64,000 bases of DNA, taken from assembly GCF_040712315.1 (NCBI RefSeq), contig NC_134013.1:37273501-37337500 (forward strand), read 5' to 3'. This document shows, piece by piece, positions 1 to 12,700 of the stretch. The DNA comes from Castanea sativa (taxonomy: Eukaryota > Streptophyta > Magnoliopsida > Fagales > Fagaceae). The notes under the pieces were generated by a model. The model had not been told where the DNA came from. It was given only the letters and a program-made list of their open reading frames with translations, and did not search any database. A program made the translations under genes and the position numbers. How positions within the stretch are numbered: the first letter of the stretch is position 1; the number at the start of each line of letters is the position of its first letter.

Positions 1-880
1 TTTTTTTTCTTTTTTCTTTTTTTTTTTTTTTCTTTTTTTACCTTAGACCAATTTACCAAGTGAAATTTTGAATCATTGCCCAAACCACTCCAAAGAAAAT
101 TCCATTGGAGTTGTGATATAACCCCTAGTTAGCAACTCTCCCACTTGTTTTTGAATTTCCTCCTTTTCTGAAGGTTTCATCCTATATGCAGGTTTGTTGG
201 GCAGAGATGATCCAGGTACAAGATCAATACAATGTTGGATATCCCTCATAGGAGGTAAGTCATTAGGCAACTTAATAGGGAATACATCTTCAAACTCCAT
301 AATCAATTGCCTAATCTCTATGGTATATTCATAGAATCTAACTCTAAAGCAGACAACAACATATACACAATCCCTGCTTCCAAACTTTCATTCGTAAAGG
401 ACTTAGTGACTAAGAATGAAAATTCGGGAATAGAGGACTTAGCTTTAGTCTTTGTAGCAGTAGAGTGAACTTCTTCCCATCTTTGATCAGGTTGTATAAG
501 TTCTTCCTCCCATCATACATGGTTCTTCCTGTCAAACTGCCAAGGTCTACCTAACAATAGATGGCAGGCATCCACCTTGACCACATCACAAAGGACATCA
601 TCAAAGAACTGCTTCCTTATTGAGAAAGACACCAAGCACTACATGTCAACCTTCACAAAACTCCCTCTTTTTGAGCCATGACAGCTTATAAGGTTGAGGA
701 TGATCAATTGTCTTCAACTTCATCTTGTCTACTACTTCTTGAGAAACCACATTCTCACAAAACCCTTCAAAAATGATCAAGTAACACACCCTGTTTTAGA
801 TGGAACAGGTAGTGCAAAAGATAGTACCCCTAAGCCATTCTTTAAAGCATCACTCTCAGCAACATTATGCTAAGCTTGTT
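1..880 (-). mobile_element. Degenerate Ty3/gypsy pol remnant (protease end to RT linker)
   Basis: Read on the minus strand, 306 down to 73 gives a 77-residue piece containing FEDVFPIKLPNDLPPMR, then IDLVPGSSLPNKPAYRM and EIQKQVGELLTRGYI. This is the typical link between protease and reverse transcriptase in plant Ty3/gypsy polyproteins. Further upstream on the same strand (about 600 to 540) lies LCDVVKVDACHLLLGRPWQFDR, the end of the aspartic-protease region, and around 760-650 VVDKMKLKTIDHPQPYKLSWL. Several stops and frameshifts separate these blocks, so it is dead. The T-rich start of the window (1-40) hides its downstream part. No LTR was recognised nearby. Confidence 0.8.
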
Positions 881-1933
881 GCTATGTAAACACCCTATCT
901 CTTCACAAATGCTCAATCAAGGCAATTAATTTCCTCCTCAACAATACTACCTCAACTTAAAAATCAAGTTGACCCCCTTGATCCCCATTTCATTGGCTAC
1001 AATGTCTTCCTCATATGCTGTAGAAATGCAGGTCTCTTTCCCTTATCCTTTCATCCCTTCTCACTCACCACTGCTTATTGTTGTTTCAAACTAATTGCTA
1101 ATGCAATTGAAGGCTGTTGTTAACTGAAGGAAGGTGTTTAGGATTAAAATTAACAATCAAGATTGAATCTTGATGGGTTCTTGGAACTAGAATGAAGAAA
1201 TATTGCAAAAGAACTCGAAACCTAAGGATCTCAAACTCTGATACTAAACTAGTGTAGGGATTGTGTGTAGGTTGAACTGTTTTGGACTTTGTTCACAACA
1301 AGAGTTGCTCAGAACATTTAGTAGGTAGTAAGGCGCCTCTACAACAGCACAAAGTTACAATGAAAAAAGTACTCAAAAGACATAAAATCATTAATTCTCA
1401 AAACAGATTAAAAAATGAGAGTACAAGAATACTTATCCAATCTGTCCTACAACTAACAACCATTAGTCTCTTGCCAAGTGTCAAAATAACATTGGTTACA
1501 TCTAATACAAGTAAACTATTCATTAACATGACTAACTAATTCAGATAAGAACAGTACTAACGTTTCTTAACAGTTAAGGCTGCCAACTTGAACTCAATCA
1601 ACACATCTTAAAACAACTTAGAAGATGCTCCTACATCACAAGCCCACACAAATGATCTTGGAAAAATGCCCAACAAATGAGTATTGCCAATGGTATTAGA
1701 TGACAGGGTGGTATGAGGTTCCCATGGACAGAGAAGTGCAAGCCAGTTCTCAAGAAAGAGCGTGCGAGGTTAACATGTGATTCCCATAGATGGCTACAAG
1801 AGGCACATGCATGGATGACGCACCAGTGAAGAAATAACTTATAGGCAAGGGGAGCTAGTAGGACTTGTTTGTGACCCATAGAGAAGTCCTAAGGCCTAAA
1901 AGAGAGGTAAAGATGCATAGGTGAGAAGGAGAT
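881..1933. other. Intergenic, no gene recognised
   Basis: Unremarkable AT-rich sequence. Short open frames at 1282-1539 (+) and 1631-1879 (-) show no family resemblance and no coding signature. Part of 881-1260 may belong to the gypsy remnant beside it, but no motif could be read. Confidence 0.5.
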
Positions 1934-2070
1934 TGTTAGGTATACATGTGTGAGTAAAGTCTCAAATTGAATAATGAGAGGAGTAAGTGGTTAATATAAC
2001 ATAGTTCAGCCCAAACTCATAGACTTAAACTTTGGGTTAAAAGATGTACCTACATATTATTATATTAACA
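1934..2070. repeat. Possible solo LTR (copia-like)
   Basis: A 137-bp segment begins TGTTAGGTATAC and ends TATATTAACA, so it has the TG...CA ends and TGTTA/TAACA inverted tips of copia LTRs. The copia element at 16145-20624 has similar tips. The five bases on either side do not match, so no target duplication supports it. It may be a truncated LTR or coincidence. Confidence 0.35.
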
Positions 2071-2304
2071 ACACGAAGCCTCCCCAAGGTGTTATCTCCC
2101 AAACACTAAATCAAACCCATATATAAGAGTCAGCACTCAATATCAGCTTTACTTGCTCGAACTCATCAAATTGTCAGTCATGCCCATAAGTATGCCCAAT
2201 ACATTGGCCTGGATTCCAGATGCATTTTTGCTACAGCTGTTTTTGCCTATCCATGAAAAATTGAGCATCACTCTTTGTTAATTAATTTAATCAATATCTA
2301 AGGC

Positions 2305-3525
2305 AAACTTAAGAATTTTTTGGGGTTGAGGAGACAAGGCTTTGGAGAAGGGTAGTAGCTCTAAAGTTTGGGGAAGAATTTGGGGGGGGGGGGGTTGGAC
2401 TACCAAGCTAGATAGAGGGGTACATGGGTGTGGTTTGTGGAGAAGCATCTGAATGGGCTGGGAAGTTTTTAGTAAAAATATTCAGTTTAAGGTAGGGTGG
2501 GGGATAGAGTGAAGCTTTGGACAGATCAATGGTGTGGGGATTCTCCACTCCAATTGACCTTTCCAGTTGTGTATGGGATTGCCTCCAATAAATGGGCATC
2601 AGTGGCCTCTTCTCTTGAACGGTTGGGGATAGAGGAACAGAGACCAAATGATTGGGAAATGGGTGGTGTGGATGCATTTCTCCGTACTTTGGGCTCTAAT
2701 TTACCTCCAACTGAGAATGGAGATTGTATTCGATGGAAGTTGACGAAGAATGGGGATTTTGATATCCAATCATTTTATAATAAGTTAAGAGGACCCTTGC
2801 CAATTATATTTTCTTGGAAAGGTGTTTGGAAGGTTAAGGCCTCTCGGCGTGTATCTTCTTTGTGTGGACTACATTTTTTTTTTTTTTTGATAAGTAATAA
2901 AGCTTTTTTTGATAGGTAATGTTTGTCTTTGATTTGTTTCTTTGTGTGGACTGCTGTATGGGATAAAATCCTTACAGGTGACAATTTAAGGGGTAGAGGG
3001 ATGGTCTTTGTTGACTAGTGCATTATGTGTCATTGTAATGGGGAGACGGTAGATCATTTGCTATTGCATTGTGGTAAGGCTTACCGGTTGTGGAATTTGG
3101 TGTTAGATCTTTTGGGATTTCTTGGGTCTTGCCAAGATCAGTTGCCGATACTCTCTTTGGTTGGTGGAATTGGTCTGGAAAGCATTCGTCTAGCATTTGG
3201 AATTTAGCTCCACTGTGCTTAATGTGGTGTCCGTGGAGGAAGCGAAATTGGAGGACGTTTGAGGATATAGAAAGTTCCGATGATCAGTTATTGGCTTCTT
3301 TCATTGGCTCTCTTTTTAATTGGTCTAGGGCTTGGGGACTCACCTCTAGTGATTCTCTCCCTATGTTCTTTAGCTCCCTTCTTTGTAATTAGTATCTTTT
3401 CTTTCTGTTTTTTATCATCTTTTTTTGTAACTTTTATTTCTGCCTTATGATTTTCTGCATGAGGTAGTATTTTTTAATACGCATCTTTATTACTTATCCA
3501 AAAAAAAAAAAAACTTAAGAATTTT
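2305..3525 (+). mobile_element. 5'-truncated LINE (L1-type) insertion with TSD
   Basis: The plus strand encodes the C-terminal part of a plant LINE ORF2: a segment from GDRVKLWTDQWCGDSPL (2497 on), then the zinc-binding block CHCNGETVDHLLLHCGKAYRLW (about 3028-3090), ending near 3390 in a stop after SSLLCN. Frames are broken. A poly(A) tail runs 3500-3510. The 15-bp sequence AAACTTAAGAATTTT occurs exactly at 2305-2319 and again at 3511-3525, a textbook target-site duplication for target-primed reverse transcription. A second, tiny insertion sits inside at 2871-2937. A run of ten or more G at about 2384 lies near its 5' end. Confidence 0.92.
2856..2952 (-). mobile_element. 67-bp LINE 3'-tail insertion nested in the LINE
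   Basis: The 15-bp TTCTTTGTGTGGACT is present exactly at 2856-2870 and 2938-2952. Between them lie 67 bp which on the minus strand end TTTATTACTTATC followed by a run of A. That is nearly the same terminus as the host LINE (TTTATTACTTATCC then A). The host reading frame (VSFFVWTAVWDKILTG) is continuous if the insert and one repeat are ignored. It is therefore an extremely 5'-truncated LINE copy inserted in the opposite orientation. Confidence 0.88.
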
Positions 3526-5312
3526 ATTGATTCATTTTCCTACTCAATAAAGGCTTCTTTTCCTTCTGAGCATTTTGGAATGGGTACTTTCAAATTGTGC
3601 TAGAAATGTATTAAATACTTAAGGTTAGTTTCTCAATTTTAAAAATGTTTAGGTCCTTACTTTTCATTGAAAGGGTGTACTTCAGATTCAATGATTACTC
3701 AATAACAGACCTCCAGGTTTACATTTCTGCAACACCTCATAGTCAGAGCAATCAAATTCTCTAGATTTTTAAAATCCAAGACAGAATTTTCCTTTTCTTG
3801 ATTGTTCCCTTTTAGAACTCATTTTGGAGCTGGCAACTCCTTGATAGTGCGGTAAAATTATTATACGCTTTGAGCATCACCTAGATATGAAAAATGTATA
3901 GGTTTTCAATCATCCCCCAAATTTCAGCCCACTAAGTAGACTTGGAGGTAATGTCTTCTTGTGACTAAACACAATGCCAAAGGATCAAGGCTAGCAAATA
4001 GACGAAGAGAGAAATGCACCGCTGGCCTTAGGCTTCAAAGAGTGGGACTTAGAACTCTCCCCCTTTTCAAATATCACCAAAATTTTATGGGCTTTAGAAT
4101 CCTTGCCCAACTCAATAGCCCATTGGTCTTTGGCCTATACTAATTGGGAACCAGAAGTTTCCCCCTGCTCAAAAAATACCAAACCTGGACTTCAGATTTT
4201 ATTAGCCCAGCCCGATTCGAATACCTGCTAGTCTGATGTTTTATACTTATCCTGAGTGTTCCCTTCCCACGTGGCATCCATGTGGGTACCACTTTTGAAA
4301 ACATCTTAGTAACCGTTATCTTATCGGTTGCTCAAGAAAGTTGACGCATGCCATATATATCACACTTTTTCTCAATTTTGGCGGACATTCAGCCTCCAAA
4401 GCCCACATGTACCACCTAAATCACGTATGGCACAAAAATAATTTCTATATGTTCCTCAAATTTAATTGAATTCTAGGGGTTTCTGATATTTCCAGTACCA
4501 TTTACTGCCCTTAGAGGCTTTTTCCCTTTCACATCACTGGTTGATTTTACCACAGGTACATTCCTACACCAGCCATCCCTCATTACAACCAACACGTAGG
4601 ATCGTACACCACAATTTTTAGGCTCGATACCAATTTCAGTCTCAAACTTGCGGATCAATGCCAACAAGCAGTTCTCGTAATTCAAACCCAAAACCCCTCC
4701 ATCCACTCATCTGTTGCCCTTCCGAAATAATGGGTATTGGCTAACAAAGGGAGATAACAATGCCTAATTGGGAGACTGGTTATCTATCTCACATTTGCCC
4801 ATATATTGCTTATTTTTTTAGTGTGATTAGCCAATTATACATGCGCGCAGAGTTTCTCATATAGATGTTATTTAACACATCCTTCCATATATGATATCAG
4901 CTCCTAGTCAAGGTACTCTTTTCTAATCATAGTCTGTCATCAATAGAAATCTATACAGATGCTGACAAGGTAGGTCCTATCATGAATAGGAGCTCCACCT
5001 CAGGGTATTGCACCTTTGTAGGAAGAACTTTGGTCACTTGGGGAAGAAAGAAACAGATATATAAATTTTAACTATCGTGCAGGTATATTAAGTATATGCA
5101 TATTATTATTTGAGTATAATAAGACCAGTGTTAGTTAATCAAATTAACCTAACACAGAATTTTCCCCAAAATTGAACATAAGCTCATTGTTATTCTTTTT
5201 TAACCCTATTTGAGGTGGACATAGGAGGCAAGTCTTAAAAAGCAGATATTTTCTTATCAAAGACTCAAATGGATCTAGTTTGTAGTTCAGCAACCAAGTT
5301 TGCTAGAAATAC
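3526..5312. other. Expected MLH1 intron 6 / downstream region, no exon recognised
   Basis: This lies directly downstream (minus strand) of MLH1 exon 6, so the next MLH1 exons would be expected here if the gene is intact. I could not find them. A minus-strand frame 4706-4473 (77 residues, containing GVRSYVLVVMRDGWCRNVPV) has no relative that I recognise and no splice context. Nothing else stands out. Confidence 0.45.
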
Positions 5313-8300
5313 CTGTTCCTGAAATGTCTGTGCCTGGTTGGAGTTTCTCAATTTTGATTCAACCACTGACTGTATCTTCGCAATAATAACTTCTTGATTT
5401 AAAAGGCTTACCTGCATATGACAGGCATGTTGTTTTCAATTAGAAACTCACAATATGGTATCCATACGAGGTTGACAAAGCCTAACAATCTGCATAAGCT
5501 GTTCCAATTCCAATAAAAACCAATCAAATAATAAGCAAGAAAAGCTAAAGATGTTTCTACTTTTTCTCTTCATAAATCATAACGGTAACTCTTGCCTCTT
5601 TCAATGTATTTCTGATGAAGTCCAGGCATATGAAAAAAATTGAGTATCTCTCTCTCTCTCTCTCTAAACAAGAGTTAAATGTGTAACTTAGACATAACTC
5701 ATTGTTTTCAGGGAATTAATCGGAAAAACAACACATTTGCAGAGAACATCACGTGATATTTTTTGTTCCAATTTATGGTTCAGCTTAGGGAAAAGAAAAC
5801 CACTGATAATAACATGTTAATTTTTCTTCTTGTTTTCTTAAAATATTTTTAGAAATAGTTTCTTTTTTTTATAAATAATGTAAGAACTTTTTATCAAAGA
5901 ATAGCCAACCCAAGTACACTAGAAATGTACTACAGTGGCAGAAATTAGTAACCCAAATTACAATGATCAAGAAGAATAGGGAGGGACAAAGAAGTGCATG
6001 AAAGTAAAACTAAGCTGCATTCAAGGAGAGCATGGAAGAAAAAGGACTTTATATCAAGGATTGACCATTCCGAGTCCTCAAAGCATCTAGCATTCCATTC
6101 CCGCCATAAACACCAGAACAGACAATGTGGCACAAACCTCTAGAAATCTATATTTCTATGTCTTCCAAACTTGCATTGCCATGAAGCCAACAACTCAATA
6201 ACTTTATATGGCATAACCCAATGGATACCAAACAAATAGAATACCATAGACCACAACTCATATGATATCGGACAGTGAAGAAGATGATGATCCACTAATT
6301 CCCTACACCTTTTGCACATACATCACCAATCAAGCACTGCAATATGCCTAATGCAAAGATTATCTGTAGTTAGAATCTTACTTAGAGCAGCAATCCAAGA
6401 AAAGAACGTTACTCTAGGAGGAATCTTTGATTGCCACACCATTTTCCAAGGAAACGAAATGTCAAAATAAGGGGATAAAGCGTGACAAAAACCTCTAACC
6501 TCAAAACCTTTACCCATTGCTGGTTTCCAACAAATCTTATCAGCACCAAATCCCCATACATTTGTGGAATAAAGCATACCCCAACACAAATCCAACGCTT
6601 CCTCCTCCCAATCCTGCACTGGGCGACAGAATCGGATGTCCCAATGGATCCTCCCATGAGAGAAATGCATGACCTCTAACACAGAAGCCTCCCTTGCCCG
6701 ACTAATACCATACAACTTTGGAAATTTAGAAAAAGCTAACCAACCACTTCTAATTGATTTCCACACACTAACACCATATGTCCCTGATACCGGTTTTGTG
6801 CACCAACCATCGCCATATTTCGCCTCAATAACCCTCCTCCAGAGGGCATCTCCCTTCGTTCCATATCTCCACAACCATTTCCATTCCGCTTTTTTTAGAT
6901 TCCCTATCTTCCAATACATTTTTTTTTTCACTTCTACTATTTGTACATATTTTTTGGCTACTTCATTTTTCTAGTAAAGAAGTCTTCTCTTAATACAAGT
7001 TTTCTTACATATCAAAATAATAATAATAGATAAATAAATAAAATAACAGAATATCAGAAGTCTCTTATTTTTTTCAAAAGTGTTCTTCTAATAGCCACAG
7101 GAAGCCATTATTACATCATGAAATATTGCAATGGAAAAGCCCAAGCTGATCTGCAAGCTGACCCAGGCTAAATCAATTTACTCTACCCCAAGACATCTCA
7201 TTTTACTTATTGATTGATTGATTACTCAAAGTTATACATCACCCTAGGTAAACAAAAAAAAAATATTAATATTACCTCTGGTTTCAACTAGTATTTACTG
7301 GAAGAAAAGTGTTACAATTGCCTCAACAGTTAACATGGGTACACATTGTAGAAAGTTCAATTATGAACAAGCGCATAATATAAGCAATCGAAAGGATATC
7401 AGACAAGATGGAACACCATCACAGAATACCAAGAGACTGATGAATTTCATTGGATTTATTTTGCCTTTAAGTTCTAAGTTGGCAATGTTATGCACCCTGG
7501 GTTTAATTGCAAGATAAAACTTTCAGCCTGTACCCTTAAGAAAAAAAATATGCAGTTTTTTTTTCTTTCTTTCTTTCTTTTTTCTTCTGCTTTTTCTCAC
7601 CCTAGGTAGACTCATGACCTTTCAGTTAGGTTTGGATATATCAGAAAAGACTAGGGGAAAAAACCAGGAAACATGTACCTCTCTCTTAGTTGGGTGCACA
7701 TTCACATCAACATGCTCAGGTGGCAATACGATTGACATATATATGAAGGGTTTAGATGCTTTGGGCAGTGTTGCAGCATAAACAATTTCAATAGCTCTCT
7801 TCAAAGCAGTGCAGTCTACCAATCTATCTGAAAAAAGAAGGGAGGGGGGGAACACGTGAGTTCTTATGTCATTACTTACTACCATTACTAAAGCATGCTA
7901 GGAAACTTTTTATTTTTTTTTTAAATGGAGTTTTAGGAGTTAAAAATAAATATAAAATCAAGTAAATTTCCTCACACATTTATGAATATACTTGTTGAGA
8001 GAGAGTTATCTTGATCTGACAAACTTTGACATCCATGCAAGCATATTTAATTTAAAGATTTTTTTTCTGCACTGATATGAAGGGACTTTAGTAAAAAAAA
8101 GAAAGCTAAAAGATTGAGCAAATTGAATCAGGAATATTAGGGGGGAAAAACTGTCATGGCTAGCAACACAATCATTAGAAAAGCTACAAGTGAAGGGGCA
8201 GGTAGGAGATGCCATATGGTCCAAAGACCATTGAGGAAGGGGAAGTGGACAAAAAACAAAAGGCAAAACAGAGAGAGTTAAGAATCCTTCCACCTTTCTT

Positions 8301-9704
8301 TTTGGACACCAAGATGCCATTCACTAACCAAACAAAATTTATATTACTTTCATGGTACAATTTGAATCAGAAAATTTAATTCATACACAAAATTTATATT
8401 ACATTTCCACTTATGTCTCAAAAGTATCATTTCACAATAATAAGAAAAGATTATCAAAATGACAGTAAGCAAGCAAACAGAGAACTTACGCCTATAGGAC
8501 AGGAAGCAATACTGATCATAAAACTAAATTTGAAAAGAACATGAGATGCACTTTTTCAATTATATATAAGAGGGATTGATATTAGCCAAATTTCAAACTT
8601 GATATGAGAACGTTACTGTTTTCTTTAGAGGAAATGCAAAAGTATAGAAGGTAAATCAAGGAATTGAAACAAGAAGAAACACAGAATATTGTCACTGTTT
8701 ATAACAGATGCTTAAACCAAAAGCAAAGAAACAATAATCTGTCATAAACTCTGCTTTTCAGATGTTAGAGGATTACAGTAGATCTGATAAACTCATAGTG
8801 CCATATTCTAATGGACCATAAAAGTACACTACATTTCAAGTATGCACAATAATACATACCATTGATAAAAAGGACCATTGTTATCTTCTTTGCAACATAA
8901 TTTGAATCAGAGATGAAACCATTCATCTTGAAAACTGAACTTGATGGATTATTGTCTGAAGTTTCTATTTTGATAAGAGTTCGAGCAACTGACACCCCAT
9001 AAACCGATCGAATAGCATCAAGCCTTGATGATGTACCAACTGTGTGAAGGTCTGCTCCAGAAGCTCCATGCTGATTTAGTAAAGGTTAAAAAGCTTTACT
9101 ACGGTGCAAAAGGATTTCCAATCATGTATCATTAAAACCTAAAAGAGTGATATGGTGTTAAAAACTCAATACATATATTAAAATCTTACCATTCTTTTCA
9201 TGTGTAAGGCTAGGGGAGAATCAGTGGAACACCTTCTAAATCATTGTATGGTAGCAAGAACTATTAGGTCATTTGTGTGGGCGTTATTTGGAGTAACATG
9301 GACTATGCCAAAGACTCGTGCAAATGCTAAGTTATTGGAGAGAAATTTTTAGAGTGAATGAAATTATAAAACTTGGAATGTGGTTCCTTTTTGCATCTTG
9401 TAGAATAGCCAGACTTTTGATGGAATTGAACGGTCAATCCACATGATCAAACAATCATTTGGATGATTATCCCACATTGTTTGAAGTGGTGCATTTGGAG
9501 GGAAAGGAATAGCAGAAGTTTTGAAGATATCGAGCATTCTATGCCTAATCTCAAGTTATTCTTTTTCTGTACCTTAATGGACTAGCTAACTGCCTAGAGG
9601 AATTTGTCTTTCCTTTCTATTGTTGATTTATTAGATTAATGCAATTTTTGTAATTGATTGTTTCACCCCAGTATATTTCCCGTATAATTGGGTGACTCCT
9701 TTTT

Positions 9705-9770
<66 letters not shown>

Positions 9771-12700
9771 TTACATATAAAAATAAATAAATAAATAATT
9801 GATCAAACAATCATTGCTATGATGGTTGGCTAGGAAATGTTCCCTCATGGTCAGTGGTAGAATTTGTAAGATCTAGAATGTAGTATGTTAGTTAACATCA
9901 TTTTATATATAAATAAATAAATTATCTAATTTATTATCTGATATTTTTTATGCTGCTTATGCCTTGTGGGTAGAGGTGTTTTAGACTTATGAGATTCATT
10001 AGGTCATGCCGAGTCTGTTGCACCTTTATTATTTGGATGGAGAAATTGGTTTGGGAAGCACAGCTCGTATGTTTGGATTCTGGTGTCAGCTTGTTTGATG
10101 TGGATTGTATGGAAGGAGTGAAGTTGGCATATATTTGAGAATTCTGAGAGCTCTTTGGGTCAATCAATACCATTACTTGTTTGCACTCTTTTTCATTGGC
10201 CCCAGGTTTGGGGTTTAACATATTGTTCTTCTATTTTAGAGTACCAAGTTTCTCTTAGATTTTCCATTTTATATTTTTGTAATTTTTATGACTCTTTGTA
10301 TTCATCATCTAGAACTCAAAGCATTTTTCATTAACAATAAAATTACACTACTTATAAAAATAAAAATAAAATTATCTAAGTGCAAAGCTAAAATATTTTA
10401 AAGGATGCATTAGGATCCCAAACAAGATCGAGAGATCAAGTACAGTCTCAATCCTACTACAATTTTATGATCCATAATACAAAATCAAATTGGAACCAGA
10501 TGGACATAGGTTCATAAAATTGGATGATAGAATTTTATGTTTATGACAAAATAAAAGTGGATCCATAACAAATTAATGATTAATCAACTCATGGGATAAT
10601 AGACACCCCTCTCCCTAGTCCCTTCTCTCTATTTCCTTTCATCTTCCTTTTCTTTGCTCCATCTTTATATTTAAATAGCCAAACTGAATATCCTTTAACA
10701 TACATTTTTTTGAAAAACATTCAGCAACATTTTTGTTTTGATAACTCTTTTTGATTGATTGTTGAATTGTTGTATTGTTTGTGGATAATTGATGCAGCCA
10801 GCAACTATGATTTAAATTTCATGCTTAAAATGGCTCTTCAATATTTCTGGGTAGTTTACTATTTACTTTTGATTTAGGGGTCTGTTATGTTATTAAGTCT
10901 TTTATTTTAGGCTAAAATGCAAAATGCACCTTCTAAGTTTAACTGAAGTTCATTTCAATCTTCTAACTTTATTTTTGTTCAATTGAGTTCTCTAAATTTT
11001 TAACAAAATTGGACGAAAGGACTAAATTTGAAACTTAAAAGGATTCAATTGAACAAAAGTAAAGTTAGAAGACTAAAATGAATTTTAGTCAAACTTAGAG
11101 GGTGCAATTTGCATTTTAGCTTTTATTTTAAGTTTGTGCTGAATTTAAGTCAGTTGACAAGTCTGATCTCACTTTTGACTAGTAGGTATTATTGAGTTAG
11201 TTGTCTCTAGAGAATCTTTTTTTTTTGTTTGATAGGTCTCTAGAGAATCTTGAAACTAGTAGGTATTTATTAGGAGAATATAGAAATATAAAAACCAGGT
11301 CTACAGCTAATGTAAGGCAGTCTATTGCTGATTAAGAATACTATATCCCATTTAGGGCTCATGTCATTTCAACCTCTTTTAACTTCTCATAATCTGTTTT
11401 AGATTGGTTCCAGCAACCCTTGGCTGCATTCATGGTTATGTAGAAGCTCAAGAATCTGAGCCTAGGAAAATTGGAATTCAGTTACTATATTTCCTAGTTT
11501 CAGTAGGAAGAGTAAGAGCCTCCATTTTTTAGCTACATGCCCAAAATCTACAGGTGGAATGCAATCTAATGTGTTTAAATTGTTAGTTTTAGACTTGTTA
11601 TGTACATATATACATATACACGTGTGTGTGCGCGCGCACATACTTGAACTTTAACAGCCCTTTTAACAAATTAAATAATTATGTATTTTAACAATTTCAT
11701 AAAACGAAAAATTTCATTAGTCAATCAACCAACCTTTCGTAATGAGAAATTCACATTGATGTGATGAATGGAAAACCGCTTTAGCAAGTCTTCAATATTT
11801 GAAAAATCATTAGCAGAATTTTGTAGTGTCTTCCTCCGAGCAGTCATGTTGTAAAATAGATTCTCAACCTGACAACACAGACAGGAATCAAAACTTGTGG
11901 AGGACGAAATAGAAAAGGAATTGCTAGCTTATTGCATGAGAACATTGAAAAAATTACAAATAACTAATGAACTTTTCAATCGGTCCTAGTTAGCAAATGA
12001 AGTTCAATTTCATCTGATGTAATTACACAATCACAAAGTAATATAGCAAGTATCTAATATATTCAGGATAGTTCAATAAATACCAAAATCATGAATAATA
12101 GTATGTGTAACACAAAGTTTCCGCAAATAATTCCAAGAATAACTAGTTATTTTCTGGAGCTTTATTCCCATTCAAATGTATGCTCCGTACCATTATCTGA
12201 GTTCCTTTTACAGCAGCACATGGCTTTGGCTCATGCTCCATGACACCATCCCTATAAGATACCCTGAACAATATAATCGAAAATTGAAATTAATTCATAC
12301 TCCAGCCAGTTGCTAAATTAATTCTGACATAATTTAGTTCCATCTCTCCAATCTCAAAAGCAAAAGCAATAGATGGAGAGAGAGGTAAATTGGTATTTCA
12401 ATACTAAATTACTAGTCAAACTTAACACCAAAACAAACTCCAAATCCAAACAGACATTGAAACAAAGCAAGCTTGTATTGCGTAAAATTCTCATTCTCAT
12501 TCAGTAGTAATACCTGTAACCATGGTGCTGTCCTTTGGTAATGGTGGAGACAGTAACATGAGCGACGTAAGTCATACTAGCCAAAGCCTCTCCTCTGAAA
12601 CCCATCGATTTGATCGACTGTAAATCCTCGAATGTAGAAAGCTTTGACGTCGTGTGCCTTTCGCATAGGATGGCCAGGTCATCGTATCGTATTCCGTGGC

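Noticed and set aside
4473..4706. Minus-strand frame near MLH1 exon 6 as a candidate MLH1 exon 7
   Set aside because: The sequence does not resemble any MLH1 block, and splice sites in the correct phase were not found.
5833..7015. GTTTTCTTA at 5833-5841 and 7007-7015 as a target duplication for the intronic LINE
   Set aside because: Only nine AT-rich bases and separated from the poly(T) run by about 20 bp, so it is likely chance.
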